Shown: positions 1 to 8,482 of the stretch, piece after piece | How positions within the stretch are numbered: the first letter of the stretch is position 1 | Layout of the letters: the number at the start of each line of letters is the position of its first letter | NCBI RefSeq assembly: GCF_019049285.1 | Contig: NZ_JAGMUL010000031.1 | Location: forward strand, 1 to 40,315 | Length of the DNA stretch: 40,315 nt | Source: Streptomyces sp. AC550_RSS872 | GTDB lineage: Bacteria > Actinomycetota > Actinomycetes > Streptomycetales > Streptomycetaceae | Direction of reading: 5' to 3' | Translations under genes and position numbers: made by a program | The notes under the pieces: generated by a model | Told to the model about the DNA's origin: nothing | The model's database searches: none | The model's input: the letters and a program-made list of their open reading frames with translations, nothing else

Positions 1-1345
1 GCGGAGCCCCCTGCGCGGGGTGCGCGGGCGCGAAGCCCTGGGGCAGCGGGGGGAGGCCCTGGTGGGGCGGGGGCGGCACGGGGGGCTGCGCCTGCGGCTG
101 CTCCGGCGCCTGTGCGGCGGGCTGCGCCTGGGGCGGCAGCGGGACCTGTCCGGTCGACTGGGGCTGCGGCTGCTGTCCCTCGGGCGCGAGCGGCTGGGCG
201 GGAGCGGTGGGGGCGGCGGGGGCCGACGCGGACTGCGTGTCCGGCGCTCCCTCCGGCTCCGGCTCCGGCGTCACCGGGGCTGCCGGGGGCTGGGGCTGGG
301 CGGCGGAGGCCGACGCGTCGCCTTCCGCGCCTTCCGTCACGGCAACGGATCCGGTGGAGTCGGCCGACTCCGCGTCGTCGTTGTGTTCCTCCTCCGGCTC
401 CACGTCATCGTCGTCACCGCCGAAGAGCCGAGCGGCCTCGGCGTCGGCGGCGGCGTGGTTGAGCTCTTCCTCCGGCTCCGCCACCGGCTGTGCGGGGACG
501 GGCTGTTCGGGTGCGGGCGGCGCGGGGACCCCGGCCGCCGGGGTGGCGGTCGGGGACGGGGCGGCCTGGGCGTCGGGGTCGACGGGGCGCAGCACGGGGA
601 AGCCGGGGGCGCCCGGCGCGCCGGACGCCTGGGCGGGCGTGTGCTGTTGGGGGGCGGCGGGCGGCTGGGCAGGGGAGTGCTGCGGCGGGACGCCGAAGCC
701 GCCGGAGGTGTCCTGGCCTTGCTGGGGAACGCCGAAGCCACCCGACGTGTCCTGGCCCTGCTGGGGCGCCGGCTGCTGGGGGTAGCCGTACCCACCGGAG
801 GTGTCCTGGCCCTGCGGGGGAACCCCGTAGCCGCCGGACGTGTCCTGCCCCTGCTGGGGAACGCCGAAGCCACCCGACGTGTCCTGGCCCTGCTGGGGCG
901 CCGGCTGCTGGGGATAGCCGTACCCACCGGCCGCGGGCGCGCCCGGCGCGGACTGCTGCTGCGGGAAGCCGTAGCCACCCGTGCCGGGGTTCTGCTGCCC
1001 GGGGCTCGGCGTGCCCTGAGGCGGGGTGGCCTGCGCGGGCTGTGCCGGCTGCTGCTGAGGGACGCCCTGCACGGGCGGCTGCGCCGGGGGAGCATGCGGT
1101 CCCGGGCCCTGTGGCGCGGTGCCGGGGGGCCCGGTGGGCGACCCGACGGGTGAACCGGTCGGCGGGGGCGGCGTGGGCCGGCCGCCGTCCTGCTGCTCAC
1201 CGGACGGGGAACCACTTTGCGTACTTTGGGCGTACCAGGCGGGAGGTGTGTAGACGATTTCGAACTCGCCGGTGAGATCCACCTCGTGATCGTCCCCGTC
1301 CGAGGAAGGGCTCCCGCCGTTGTACTCGGACCGATCCCTGTTCAC
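1..1345 (-). CDS. N-terminal part of an SCO5717-type Pro/Gln-rich (probable ATPase) protein, cut by the window edge
   Basis: The frame is open from a GTG at 1345 to the window edge, giving about 448 residues. An AGGAGG box lies 6 bases before the GTG. The first 40 residues are acidic and include an EFEIVYTPPAWY stretch. The rest is extremely rich in Pro, Gln, Gly and Ala, with tandem units of the type SGGYG-PQQ-GQDT and an acidic patch near residues 300-330. Position next to eccE/eccB and composition fit the SCO5717 family (EspI-like), which carries a MinD/ParA-like ATPase domain at the C-terminus. That domain would lie outside the window, so the ATPase assignment rests on family and context. 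Transcription runs leftwards, away from eccB. Confidence 0.75.
   Translation of the reverse strand, partial: MNRDRSEYNGGSPSSDGDDHEVDLTGEFEIVYTPPAWYAQSTQSGSPSGEQQDGGRPTPPPPTGSPVGSPTGPPGTAPQGPGPHAPPAQPPVQGVPQQQPAQPAQATPPQGTPSPGQQNPGTGGYGFPQQQSAPGAPAAGGYGYPQQPAPQQGQDTSGGFGVPQQGQDTSGGYGVPPQGQDTSGGYGYPQQPAPQQGQDTSGGFGVPQQGQDTSGGFGVPPQHSPAQPPAAPQQHTPAQASGAPGAPGFPVLRPVDPDAQAAPSPTATPAAGVPAPPAPEQPVPAQPVAEPEEELNHAAADAEAARLFGGDDDDVEPEEEHNDDAESADSTGSVAVTEGAEGDASASAAQPQPPAAPVTPEPEPEGAPDTQSASAPAAPTAPAQPLAPEGQQPQPQSTGQVPLPPQAQPAAQAPEQPQAQPPVPPPPHQGLPPLPQGFAPAHPAQGAP
706..937 (-). repeat. Direct repeat inside the Pro/Gln-rich gene
   Basis: A block of about 95 bases starting near 711 recurs near 843, exactly 132 bases (44 codons) away, with only a few substitutions. 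It encodes GYGYPQQPAPQQGQDTSGGF-type units, so the low-complexity region has grown by in-frame duplication. Copy number probably differs between strains. Confidence 0.8.
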
Positions 1346-1476
1346 TGCTTGCCTCCTGGTCAGCCACTGCTGCTGAGCTGGTCGTCGTCGCGGCCGGGCG
1401 GACCGAGTGGCTAGTCCCACGCGACTGCGATCGTCACCGCACCACCAGAAGCCTAATCACTCGCATGGCGGGACGG

Positions 1477-1494
1477 AAAAGCCCCCATGGGGGC
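1477..1494 (-). terminator. Rho-independent terminator after the eccE operon
   Basis: The perfect palindrome GCCCCCATGGGGGC (1481-1494) is followed on the minus strand by TTTT. It sits in the 324-base gap between the unknown gene ending at 1670 and the GTG at 1345. It should end leftward transcription from the eccE operon. I see no gene in the rest of that gap. Confidence 0.75.
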
Positions 1495-1669
1495 GGACGC
1501 TATAGCCCCGGGTGTGTGGACGGAAGGGCCTCATGGTGCGTACGGAGCGCCTGCGGCCGAGCCTTCGCGACACCCTGTGACCAAGGCCTCGTACCGCCAC
1601 ATGGTCGAACTCTCGTAACACCACGTGGCCGAGGCCCCGTTCGCGCCCCGCTCCCGGGACGACGACCTG

Positions 1670-2512
1670 TCAGTCCATACGACGGGCTACGCCGAGGAGC
1701 CCCGTCTCCGCATCGGTGGGTTCGGTCATGACGAACTTCTGATGCTTGCGAGTGCACCACAGGGCGACGCCGTCGTGAAGGGTCGGCAGGTGCTGGAGTT
1801 GCTCCTCCGGGATCCCCAGCGTGTCGCGTACGGCCTCGGTCTCGTAGGGCGAGATGCGCTGAATCCCCACCAAATGGGCCTGGGACAGCCAGCGCGGCGC
1901 GTGCTCGCTGACGAACGGCAGCACGGTCACGACCGCCTGCCACGGCACGGACGTCACCCGGCCGCGCGGCGGGCGGATGCCGCAGTCCCGGATCAGCACG
2001 ACCGGGCTCGACACGGACGGCCCCTGCGCGGGCACCCGGCCCACCGGATAGACCGTGACGCACTGCTGGCCACCGCCCGCCGCCTGGGCCAACTGCTGCC
2101 AGGCCTGCGGACGACCGGTCTCGACACCCACGCGCGCTCCCGTCGCGGCCGCCCGCAACGCCAGCACCTGGGCGAGCCACAGACCGCCCACGAGCACGAC
2201 GTCGAACGCCGTCGGCCGGGACAGACCGAGGACGGCGGGCTGCGATTCCGGGTCGGTGCCGATCAGTACGCCGTCGTCACCGATCGGCATGCTGATCGCC
2301 GCGAGCTCGTCCACGGTGACGACATGGCGGTTGCGGCGCGGGCCGCGCAGCCCGAACCCCGGGCTGAAGATGCGCCGTTGCTGCTGCGGTGCCTCCGGCT
2401 GCCGGCCGATGATGGGGATCATGCCGGTGTCGGTGGGCGAGGCCACGTGAGCCGGCGTGCGCCCGGGGGCCCGGCCCTGCCCCGGAGGCATGGTCGATGC
2501 GGGGTGGGACAT
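1670..2512 (-). CDS. T7SS-associated protein of unknown function downstream of eccE
   Basis: 280 residues. The start ATG shares one base with the eccE stop (TGATG), so the two genes are translationally coupled. The N-terminal 45 residues are Pro/Gln-rich. Residues about 65-130 read VLIGTDPESQPAVLGL, then DVVLVGGLWLAQVLALRAAA. This resembles the strand and loop order of FtsK/EccC-type ATPase domains, but the Walker A Gly-Lys-Ser is missing. There is no signal peptide or clear membrane segment, so it is probably cytoplasmic. A degenerate ATPase-like scaffold protein for the secretion machine is a weak inference. I do not recognise a named family with confidence. Confidence 0.7.
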   Translation of the reverse strand: MSHPASTMPPGQGRAPGRTPAHVASPTDTGMIPIIGRQPEAPQQQRRIFSPGFGLRGPRRNRHVVTVDELAAISMPIGDDGVLIGTDPESQPAVLGLSRPTAFDVVLVGGLWLAQVLALRAAATGARVGVETGRPQAWQQLAQAAGGGQQCVTVYPVGRVPAQGPSVSSPVVLIRDCGIRPPRGRVTSVPWQAVVTVLPFVSEHAPRWLSQAHLVGIQRISPYETEAVRDTLGIPEEQLQHLPTLHDGVALWCTRKHQKFVMTEPTDAETGLLGVARRMD

Positions 2513-3849
2513 CAGTACGTACCTCCGAGCGGCAGAGTGGCGAGGGCTCCGGGGACCTGCTCCCGGTCGAGACGGACCAGGCCGACCTTCGCGGCACTCG
2601 CGGCCCGCTCCAACTCGCGCCCCACCTGGCCGAGTTCACTGTCACCGCGGGCGGTGACCCGGACGTGCCCGGTGAGGGCGACACCCCGGTTGCCGGCCTT
2701 GCTCAGGGTCATGCTGAACGTCGTGGCGAGCACGGGCAGCGAGGTGAACCGCGTCACCAGCTCGGGCAGCGCCACGCCGCCGCTGCCCAACTGCGGCCAA
2801 CGGGACACCCAGTACGTCGTGTGCCACCGGTCGTCGACCCGCCAGGTGCGGACCGCCTCGACCGTACGGCGCTGCGGCGTCCGCCCGTCCTGGGAGTGCT
2901 GCGCGTTGGCGCGCGTGTTCAGACAGCTGGACGTCGCCAGCGCCTGCACCAGCTCGGTCTCGTCCAGGATGGTCGCCTTGAAACCAGCCCCGGCCAGGCG
3001 GCTGGCCAGCTGGTCCGCCACCCGCAGCAGGGCGCGCTGCGCACCGGGAACGCCGTCCCCGCGCGCCTTGACCGCCTCCGGGCACAGCTCCGGGTCGAGC
3101 TTGAGGGCGACCCAGGTGAGGCGGAGCGCGGGAGAACCGGCCTGCGCCTGCAAGGGGCCGTACGACCGCGCGGCCAGCGACTGCGACGGCAGATGCGGCG
3201 CGGGCGCCGGCTGGGTGTGCTGCACGACCTGGACGGAGGCGAGACGGATCCCGTCGACCTCAAGGGCGTCCTGGATCAGCCGCAACGGCAGCTGCCGGTC
3301 GGCGGCCGCGGGACGCAGCGGCTGGTCTCCGGGCTGGACGAAGAGGACGGCGGTCAGGAAGGAGCCGTCGCCGATCATGCCGATCGAGCGGTCGTCACGG
3401 GAGACGAAGGAGTACGTCCGCAGGGCCGGGTCGCACTCCACGACCGGTGCCATCATCGCGTCCGTCCCGGGCGGAACGGGCTGCTTGGCGTCCCGTCGGC
3501 GCTGCCTCAGCGCGCGCGAGGTCTCGTACCACTCGGGCAGCGGACGGCGGCCGCGGCGCAGCACCGCCAGGAGCAGCAGCAGCGCGGCGACGACAGCGGC
3601 CGGGACCAGCAGCCAGGACTGGTCGGCGGCCCAGGCGGCCAGCATGACCGCGGCCGCGAGCTCCACCAGGATGAGTTGCTGGAGCCGTACCGGACCCAGA
3701 CCGCCCGGGCGGGGCAGCGTGCGCGGCGACGCGGCGGCGGGGGCGGCCGCAGTGGCCGACGCACGTCTGCCGCCGCCCGGGCCTCCCTGTTGCTGCTGTG
3801 CGCGGCGTCCGCGCCGAGTGCTCGTAGCGCTGGTCATCCCCCGGGACAT
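2512..3849 (-). CDS. eccE: Type VII secretion protein EccE
   Basis: About 445 residues, near the usual EccE length. EccE is the peripheral membrane subunit of the ESX core complex. After a basic, Gln/Ala/Pro-rich N-terminus come two adjacent hydrophobic segments, LILVELAAAVMLAAWAA and LLVPAAVVAALLLLLAVL, near residues 60-100, followed by a basic stretch and a long soluble domain. This is the EccE layout. The start is uncertain: ATG 3849 and ATG 3837 both lie close to GGG-rich sequence, and the frame is open to 3993. It is divergent from eccB across a 430-base gap and overlaps the downstream unknown gene by one base. The soluble domain contains conserved-looking patches RTYSFVSRDDRSIGMIGDG and DRWHTTYWVSRWP. 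Confidence 0.85.
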   Translation of the reverse strand: MSRGMTSATSTRRGRRAQQQQGGPGGGRRASATAAAPAAASPRTLPRPGGLGPVRLQQLILVELAAAVMLAAWAADQSWLLVPAAVVAALLLLLAVLRRGRRPLPEWYETSRALRQRRRDAKQPVPPGTDAMMAPVVECDPALRTYSFVSRDDRSIGMIGDGSFLTAVLFVQPGDQPLRPAAADRQLPLRLIQDALEVDGIRLASVQVVQHTQPAPAPHLPSQSLAARSYGPLQAQAGSPALRLTWVALKLDPELCPEAVKARGDGVPGAQRALLRVADQLASRLAGAGFKATILDETELVQALATSSCLNTRANAQHSQDGRTPQRRTVEAVRTWRVDDRWHTTYWVSRWPQLGSGGVALPELVTRFTSLPVLATTFSMTLSKAGNRGVALTGHVRVTARGDSELGQVGRELERAASAAKVGLVRLDREQVPGALATLPLGGTY

Positions 3850-4279
3850 CCCTTTCGCGAAGTAGTGGCCGTGGGCCGGGCCGGATCCTCTGTGTCCGAG
3901 AGGTCCAGAGGTCCGAGATCCCGGCGACGGGCCAGGGGCACCGATGGCCCTCAACATCCATGCGGGTGGCTCACGGTACCCGCTGCGGAACACCGGGCGA
4001 CACAGGGGACACCCAAAACCCAGGTGGTCAGCCTGTCATGGACCGACCCCGCATGGTGGAGCGCTGTGGTGAAGCTCTGTGAAGATGCGGGGGCGGCCGC
4101 CCACCTGATGGATCGTCGCCCGGCGGCGCAAGGCATAGTAGGGGCCTGCGTGACGGAGCCGGCCCGAGGCGCCGGCCTGCCGAGTCCGGCCGGCCCGGAC
4201 AATGCCGGCCATCACGGTCGCGGTCGGACATCGCATCACGCAACACGATCGAGCATCACAAACGGGAGACACGGGGACC
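3850..4279. promoter_or_regulatory. Divergent eccE/eccB intergenic region
   Basis: 430 bases without a convincing gene. Promoters for both the leftward eccE operon and rightward eccB should lie here. A CATAGTAG stretch near 4134-4141 resembles a -10 element for eccB, but I see no clear -35. The last 80 bases are rich in GGCCGG inverted motifs. Confidence 0.4.
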
Positions 4280-5860
4280 ATGGCAAAGCGTCGGGATGAG
4301 CTCGCCGCCTACACGTTCGCTCGCAAGCGCACCGTCGCGGCGTTCCTGGCGCCGTCGCCGGGCGGCTCGGAGGAAGGCGCCCCGCGTCCCATCCGTACGG
4401 TGATGCCCAGCCTCGGTGTGGGTCTCGTGCTGGTCATAGGGTTCATCGCCTGGGGCGTGATCAAGCCCACGGCGCCCAAGGGCTGGGACACCCCGGGCGA
4501 GCACATCATCGTCGACAGCGACTCGACGACGCGGTACGTGGTCCTCGACCCGGACCCGAAGGACGGCAAGGTGGAGAAGGTCCTCCACCCGGTCCTCAAC
4601 TACGCCTCCGCCAAGCTGCTGCTCGACAAGGGCAAGGGCAGCGTCCTGGAGGTCCCCGGCAAGGAGATCGACAAGAGCGGGATCCGGCACGGGGCCACCA
4701 TCGGCATTCCCTACGCCCCCGACCGGCTGCCCTCCAAGGAGGACGCGCAGAAGCCGAAGACCTGGGCGGTGTGCGAGCGCCCGGTGGAGGGCGCGGCCAG
4801 CGCGATCGACCGCGCCGTGTTCGTCCTCAACGCCGACGACGCCAAGGACCTCAACAACGCGGGGAAGGTGGACCCGCGCGAGGCGCTGTACGTCCGCGAC
4901 TCCAGGACCCAGGTGGACTACCTGGTCGACAGCAAGGGCACCAGGTTCCAACTGGGCAGCCCGTCGCTGGAGAAGACCACCATGGAGAAGCTGCGCGCCG
5001 CCGCCATCGGTACCACGGCCGCGGGATCCGAACCGCAGCTGGTGAGCTCGGAATGGCTGAGCACCCTCAACGACGGCGGGATGATCACCTTCCCGACCGT
5101 CCCGGGGGCCGGCGCCGCGACCCAGGTCCAGGGGCTCCCCGCCGACGCGACGGTTGGCCGGGTGATCAAGGCGCAGGACGCGCAGATCACGCAGTACTAC
5201 ATCGTCCTCAAGGACAAGGTCGCCGCCATCACGCCCTTCGTCGCCGGCCTGGTCAGGGCGGCATGGAGCCAGGACGAGAGCGCCGACATCAAGCTCTCGA
5301 CGCCGCAGGTCATCGATGCCAACGGCGGCGTCGCGGAGCCCTTCTACAAGGACAAGGGCTGGTTCGAGACGGTTCCGAAGCAGGCCAACTCCCCTGCCTC
5401 GGCGACCGCCGAGGCCCGCACCACCTCGTGCAGCGTCTACGGCGGCACCATCGGCCAGGACAACAAGCCGCAGCTCGCGGCCTGGGCCGGGACGGCGTAC
5501 CCGAAGAGGATCGTCGCCGACTCGCTGAGCGCCTACGTGTCCTCCGGTTCGGGTCTCCTCTTCACGGAGATCACCGGTGCGGCGGGCGGTGGCGGTGCGC
5601 AGTACCTGCTGACGGACACGGGCCTGCGCTACTCGCTGCCGCGGAGCAACGACAGCGCGGCGAAGGGGAGCGGGAGCGACTCGTCCTCGGGCGCTTCGGA
5701 CTCCTCGGGCGGTGACGCCAGCGAAACGGACAAGGCGCGCACGCGGCTTGGCTACGAGGACGTGTCGAGGCCCGCGATCGTGCCGCAGTCGTGGGCGGCG
5801 TTCATCCCGAAGGGCCCCACTCTGGACACCGGCAGCGCGGCGCAGGAACAGAGTCAGTGA
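4280..5860 (+). CDS. eccB: Type VII secretion protein EccB
   Basis: 526 residues from ATG 4280, preceded by a GGGAG-type ribosome site; upstream in-frame starts lack one. EccB is a single-pass core subunit whose large periplasm-facing domain forms part of the ESX membrane complex. The cytoplasmic N-terminus MAKRRDELAAYTFARKR is typical of the family. One membrane segment lies at about residues 42-61 (MPSLGVGLVLVIGFIAWGVI). The extracytoplasmic repeat domain carries two cysteines, C165 and C384, matching the disulfide pair known in EccB proteins. The C-terminus has a Ser/Gly/Asp linker before a final conserved-looking block ending PKGPTLDTGS. It lies upstream of esxB and divergent from eccE. 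Confidence 0.93.
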   Translation: MAKRRDELAAYTFARKRTVAAFLAPSPGGSEEGAPRPIRTVMPSLGVGLVLVIGFIAWGVIKPTAPKGWDTPGEHIIVDSDSTTRYVVLDPDPKDGKVEKVLHPVLNYASAKLLLDKGKGSVLEVPGKEIDKSGIRHGATIGIPYAPDRLPSKEDAQKPKTWAVCERPVEGAASAIDRAVFVLNADDAKDLNNAGKVDPREALYVRDSRTQVDYLVDSKGTRFQLGSPSLEKTTMEKLRAAAIGTTAAGSEPQLVSSEWLSTLNDGGMITFPTVPGAGAATQVQGLPADATVGRVIKAQDAQITQYYIVLKDKVAAITPFVAGLVRAAWSQDESADIKLSTPQVIDANGGVAEPFYKDKGWFETVPKQANSPASATAEARTTSCSVYGGTIGQDNKPQLAAWAGTAYPKRIVADSLSAYVSSGSGLLFTEITGAAGGGGAQYLLTDTGLRYSLPRSNDSAAKGSGSDSSSGASDSSGGDASETDKARTRLGYEDVSRPAIVPQSWAAFIPKGPTLDTGSAAQEQSQ

Positions 5861-6079
5861 CCTGTCAACAGACGTACGAGCGCACGCACTTGAGAGTAAG
5901 ACGGAGCGAGAGTCACAGGATGATCGCTCAAGTGTGTGAGCCGTGTAACTGATTGGTCTTGCCTGTGGTTGAGTGACAGGCTGACGATAGAGTGTTTGCA
6001 GCGCTCAAGCGTGCGAAGCACTCGTCCGGGCACCGGTGCAGGTTTCCCGGATCAACGACGACATGGGGGAAGGTTCATC
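5861..6079 (+). promoter_or_regulatory. esxB upstream region with small inverted repeats
   Basis: 219 bases precede esxB. They contain GCTCA-6-TGAGC (5926-5941) and GCCTGT-9-ACAGGC (5961-5981). A TAGAGT element at 5988-5993 could serve as a -10, giving a leader of about 80 bases. Region composition is lower in GC than the flanking genes, as expected for a promoter. The small repeats could be operator sites or end-of-eccB structures; the sequence alone does not decide. Confidence 0.4.
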
Positions 6080-6391
6080 ATGGCCGGCCAGTTCCGGGTA
6101 ACAGAGGACGAACTCACCAAGCTCTCGGGCGACATCAACACCGTGAACGGTCAGCTGCAGGGCGAGATCCGCCGTCTCAACGGAGTGATCGACCAGATCG
6201 CCGGTGGCTGGAAGGGCCAGGCGGCCCAGTCCTACCGCCAGCTGCAGGATCGTTGGAACCAGGATGCGAAGAGGATGAGCGACATCCTCAACGACATCAA
6301 GGAAGCCGTGGACTCCACGCGGAGCAACTACTCCGCGTCGGAAGAGCAGCAGAACGCCGAGATCAGCAAGATCATGTCGGACTTCGGCTGA
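6080..6391 (+). CDS. esxB: WXG100 protein EsxB
   Basis: 103 residues from ATG 6080, with GGGGGAAGG 6 bases upstream. WXG100 proteins are secreted as helical-hairpin heterodimers through the ESX channel. W44-K-G46 marks the hairpin turn. Y84-S-A-S-E88 is the C-terminal YxxxD/E secretion signal. The two heptad-rich halves are clear. The MAGQFRVTEDEL start and position directly before a second WXG100 gene match the Streptomyces EsxB-EsxA pair. Confidence 0.93.
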   Translation: MAGQFRVTEDELTKLSGDINTVNGQLQGEIRRLNGVIDQIAGGWKGQAAQSYRQLQDRWNQDAKRMSDILNDIKEAVDSTRSNYSASEEQQNAEISKIMSDFG

Positions 6392-6410
6392 TCCAGCCGT
6401 ACCGGCTGCC

Positions 6411-6448
6411 TGAAGAGCTTCGGTCCTTCCGGGCCCCGGACCCCTTCA
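6411..6448 (+). promoter_or_regulatory. Stem-loop between esxB and esxA
   Basis: TGAAG (6411) pairs with CTTCA (6444), and GGTCC (6422) pairs with GGACC (6438), inside the 111-base esxB-esxA gap. There is no U-tract. It could be a partial terminator or an mRNA-stabilising element that sets the esxB:esxA ratio. Confidence 0.5.
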
Positions 6449-6502
6449 GATCCCTCTGATCACCACCGACTTCCTTCGATTTCATCCTGAAAGGGAATGA
6501 CG

Positions 6503-6787
6503 ATGTCGATCCTCGTCAATTACGCAACGATCACCAACGCGTCCACGGACGTGAAGTCCACCGCCGGCCGCATCAAGCAGCAGCTCGACGACCTCGAGGC
6601 CGCGGTCAAGCGCGTCGCCAGCACCTGGGAGGGTGAGGCGCAGGAGGGCTACCAGCGCAAGCAGCGCGAGTGGGACAAGACCGCCGCTGACCTGCACGCC
6701 ACCCTGCTGAAGATCTCGACGGCGCTCCAGAGCGCGGCCGAGAACTACCAGGCCACGGAGAAGAGCAACTCCGCGACCTGGGGCTGA
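6503..6787 (+). CDS. esxA: WXG100 protein EsxA
   Basis: 94 residues. ATG 6503 is preferred over ATG 6497 because AAAGGGA (6490-6496) then has a proper spacer. W42-E-G44 is the hairpin motif. Y82-Q-A-T-E86 is the YxxxE secretion signal. The protein should pair with EsxB and be exported by the ESX machine. ILVNYATITNAS at the N-terminus is typical of Streptomyces EsxA. A strong hairpin follows, so the esxBA unit ends here. Confidence 0.93.
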   Translation: MSILVNYATITNASTDVKSTAGRIKQQLDDLEAAVKRVASTWEGEAQEGYQRKQREWDKTAADLHATLLKISTALQSAAENYQATEKSNSATWG

Positions 6788-6825
6788 GCCCGTCGGCGGC
6801 CCAAGGGGCTTGAGATGAAGAGATT

Positions 6826-6859
6826 CGGCCCAGCCGACGCCACAGCGTCCGCTGGGCCG
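6826..6859 (+). terminator. Terminator after esxA
   Basis: CGGCCCAGC (6826-6834) pairs with GCTGGGCCG (6851-6859). The inner GACGC and GCGTC also pair around a CACA loop, with a single C/C mismatch between the two stems. A pyrimidine-rich stretch follows. Confidence 0.75.
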
Positions 6860-7020
6860 TCCTCTGCTTCGGGGGCCTCCACAGCTTCTACGGAACGGCA
6901 AGCACGCCCTACGGGGATGTGCACAGCAAATTCCGCAAACATTCACACGCGTCGCAACACCCGCGACACGCACATGACCCAGCTTCGAAGGAAGCAAGGA
7001 AGCCCTGGGGGCCTGAAGAG

Positions 7021-8427
7021 ATGAGGGGCCTGAACGTGGTGGGCCTGAAGGTGGTGGGCCTGAACGTGGCGGACATTACGGCCCGCTCGCGTGACCGCGC
7101 CGGACGAGGCGGTGGAACCCGCGCACTGCAGCGGGCTTTCGGCGTGCTCGCGGTGACGGGGATCTGCCTCGCGGCGGCGCCGCCGGCAGCGCTGGCAGCG
7201 CCGTCCGCCTCCGGTGACTCCCGCAGCGCCCGCTTCGGCCTGGCCGACAGCTCGGAATGCGTCTTCGGCGGGGACGTCATCAAGTCCACGCCCTGGTCGC
7301 TGCAGCGGATCCTCCTGAACCAGCTGTGGGAACAGGCGACGGGCAAGGACGTCAAGGTCGCGGTGATCGACACCGGTGTCGACAAGAGCAACAAGCAGTT
7401 GACCGCTGCCGTGTCAGGCGGAAGGTCCTACGTCGGCGGCTCCGGCACCCAGGACCTCGAGGGGCACGGCACCCGGGTGGCGGGCATCATCGCCGCCCGC
7501 CCGATCAAGGGCACCGGCTTCGTCGGCATCGCCAAGGACGCGGACATCCTGTCCTACCGCTACACCGGTGGGGAGGGAGAGAAGGGCCAGGGCAACGCGG
7601 GGACCATGGCCGACGCGATCGGGGACGCGGTCGCCGACGGCGCGAAGATCATCAACATCTCGTCGGACACCCAGAACAAGCAGGACGACGACACGCTGCG
7701 CGCTGCCGTGGAGCGCGCCGTGAGCAAGGGCGCCCTCATCATCGCCGCCGCCGGCAACGACGGAGCCGACGGCAAGTTCGCGAGGACCTACCCCGCCGCC
7801 TACGACGGCGTCCTGGCGGTGGCAGCCTCCGACCGCAACGACGAACGTGCCCCCTTCTCACAGGCGGGCGACTTCGTCGACGTCGCGGCACCCGGCGTCA
7901 GCATGGTCTCCACGGTCCCCCGCGGCGGCCAGTGCACCGCCGACGGCACGAGCTTCGCGGCGCCGTACGTCGCGGGCGTCGCGGCCCTGCTGAAGCAGAA
8001 GTACCCGGAGTGGAACGCCGCAAAGATCGCCACCCGCATCGAGGAAACCGCCCAACGCCCCGGCCGCGAGGCCAACCCCTTCATCGGCTGGGGCGTCGTC
8101 GACCCGGTCGCCGCGCTGTCGGAGGAGACGGAGCCGGGCGAGTCCCCGAAGCCGGATCCGCTGGTTGCGGCCGGCGGGGGGAGCCGCGTCGTCCCGATGG
8201 CTGTGACCATGGGGGAGAGCGAGGCGGAGCGCGAACGCCGGGTAGCTATCTATGTGTTGGGCACGGGGTTCGCTCTTGCGCTTGTGGTTGCGGGGAGTGG
8301 GGTTGCTGTGCGGGACTGGCGTAGTCGGCGAGGTGCGGCTGGTGGGCAGGCTGGTCGGGCTGGGCGGCCTGCGCCGACCGGTTCGGCTGGGTCTAACGGG
8401 CCGTCCGTCGGTCGGGTTGGGCGATGA
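7021..8427 (+). CDS. mycP: Mycosin, subtilisin-like T7SS serine protease (first copy)
   Basis: 468 residues from ATG 7021. Mycosins are membrane-anchored S8 proteases of the ESX complex. A signal-peptide-like hydrophobic stretch ends at ALA-APS near residue 60. The triad is D117 (AVIDTGVD), H149 (GHGTRVAG) and S311 (DGTSFAAPYVAG), with oxyanion N246 (AAAGND). Cysteines in SSEC and GGQC may form a disulfide. One C-terminal membrane helix (VAIYVLGTGFALALVVAGSG) is followed by a short Arg/Gly-rich cytoplasmic tail. The start is uncertain: the frame is open upstream to a GTG at 6919, several in-frame GTGs follow 7021, and no start has a good ribosome site. Position after esxBA fits mycP. Confidence 0.9.
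   Translation: MRGLNVVGLKVVGLNVADITARSRDRAGRGGGTRALQRAFGVLAVTGICLAAAPPAALAAPSASGDSRSARFGLADSSECVFGGDVIKSTPWSLQRILLNQLWEQATGKDVKVAVIDTGVDKSNKQLTAAVSGGRSYVGGSGTQDLEGHGTRVAGIIAARPIKGTGFVGIAKDADILSYRYTGGEGEKGQGNAGTMADAIGDAVADGAKIINISSDTQNKQDDDTLRAAVERAVSKGALIIAAAGNDGADGKFARTYPAAYDGVLAVAASDRNDERAPFSQAGDFVDVAAPGVSMVSTVPRGGQCTADGTSFAAPYVAGVAALLKQKYPEWNAAKIATRIEETAQRPGREANPFIGWGVVDPVAALSEETEPGESPKPDPLVAAGGGSRVVPMAVTMGESEAERERRVAIYVLGTGFALALVVAGSGVAVRDWRSRRGAAGGQAGRAGRPAPTGSAGSNGPSVGRVGR
7026..7070 (+). repeat. Three 15-base tandem repeats at the mycosin start
   Basis: Three copies of GGGCCTGAA-S-GTGG-Y (7026, 7041, 7056) encode GLNVV, GLKVV and GLNVA immediately after the proposed ATG. A partial fourth copy (7009-7017) precedes the ATG. 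Each unit contains in-frame GTG codons. Confidence 0.85.
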
Positions 8428-8482
8428 TTGGGCACCTGGTGGGTGCTGACAACTTGAGGAACAGGGGAGAGGACAACGGGGT

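Noticed and set aside
20..1153. Long plus-strand open frame rich in Arg, Gly and Leu
   Set aside because: It is the complement of the Pro/Gln-rich minus-strand gene; composition and lack of a ribosome site mark it as a shadow.
1625..4299. Long plus-strand open frames across the eccE operon
   Set aside because: They lie opposite eccE and its coupled neighbour, have no family pattern and are Arg/Ser/Gly-rich shadows.
5861..6079. A specific BldD-type operator before esxB
   Set aside because: Only weak, short inverted repeats are present; nothing matches closely enough to name a regulator.
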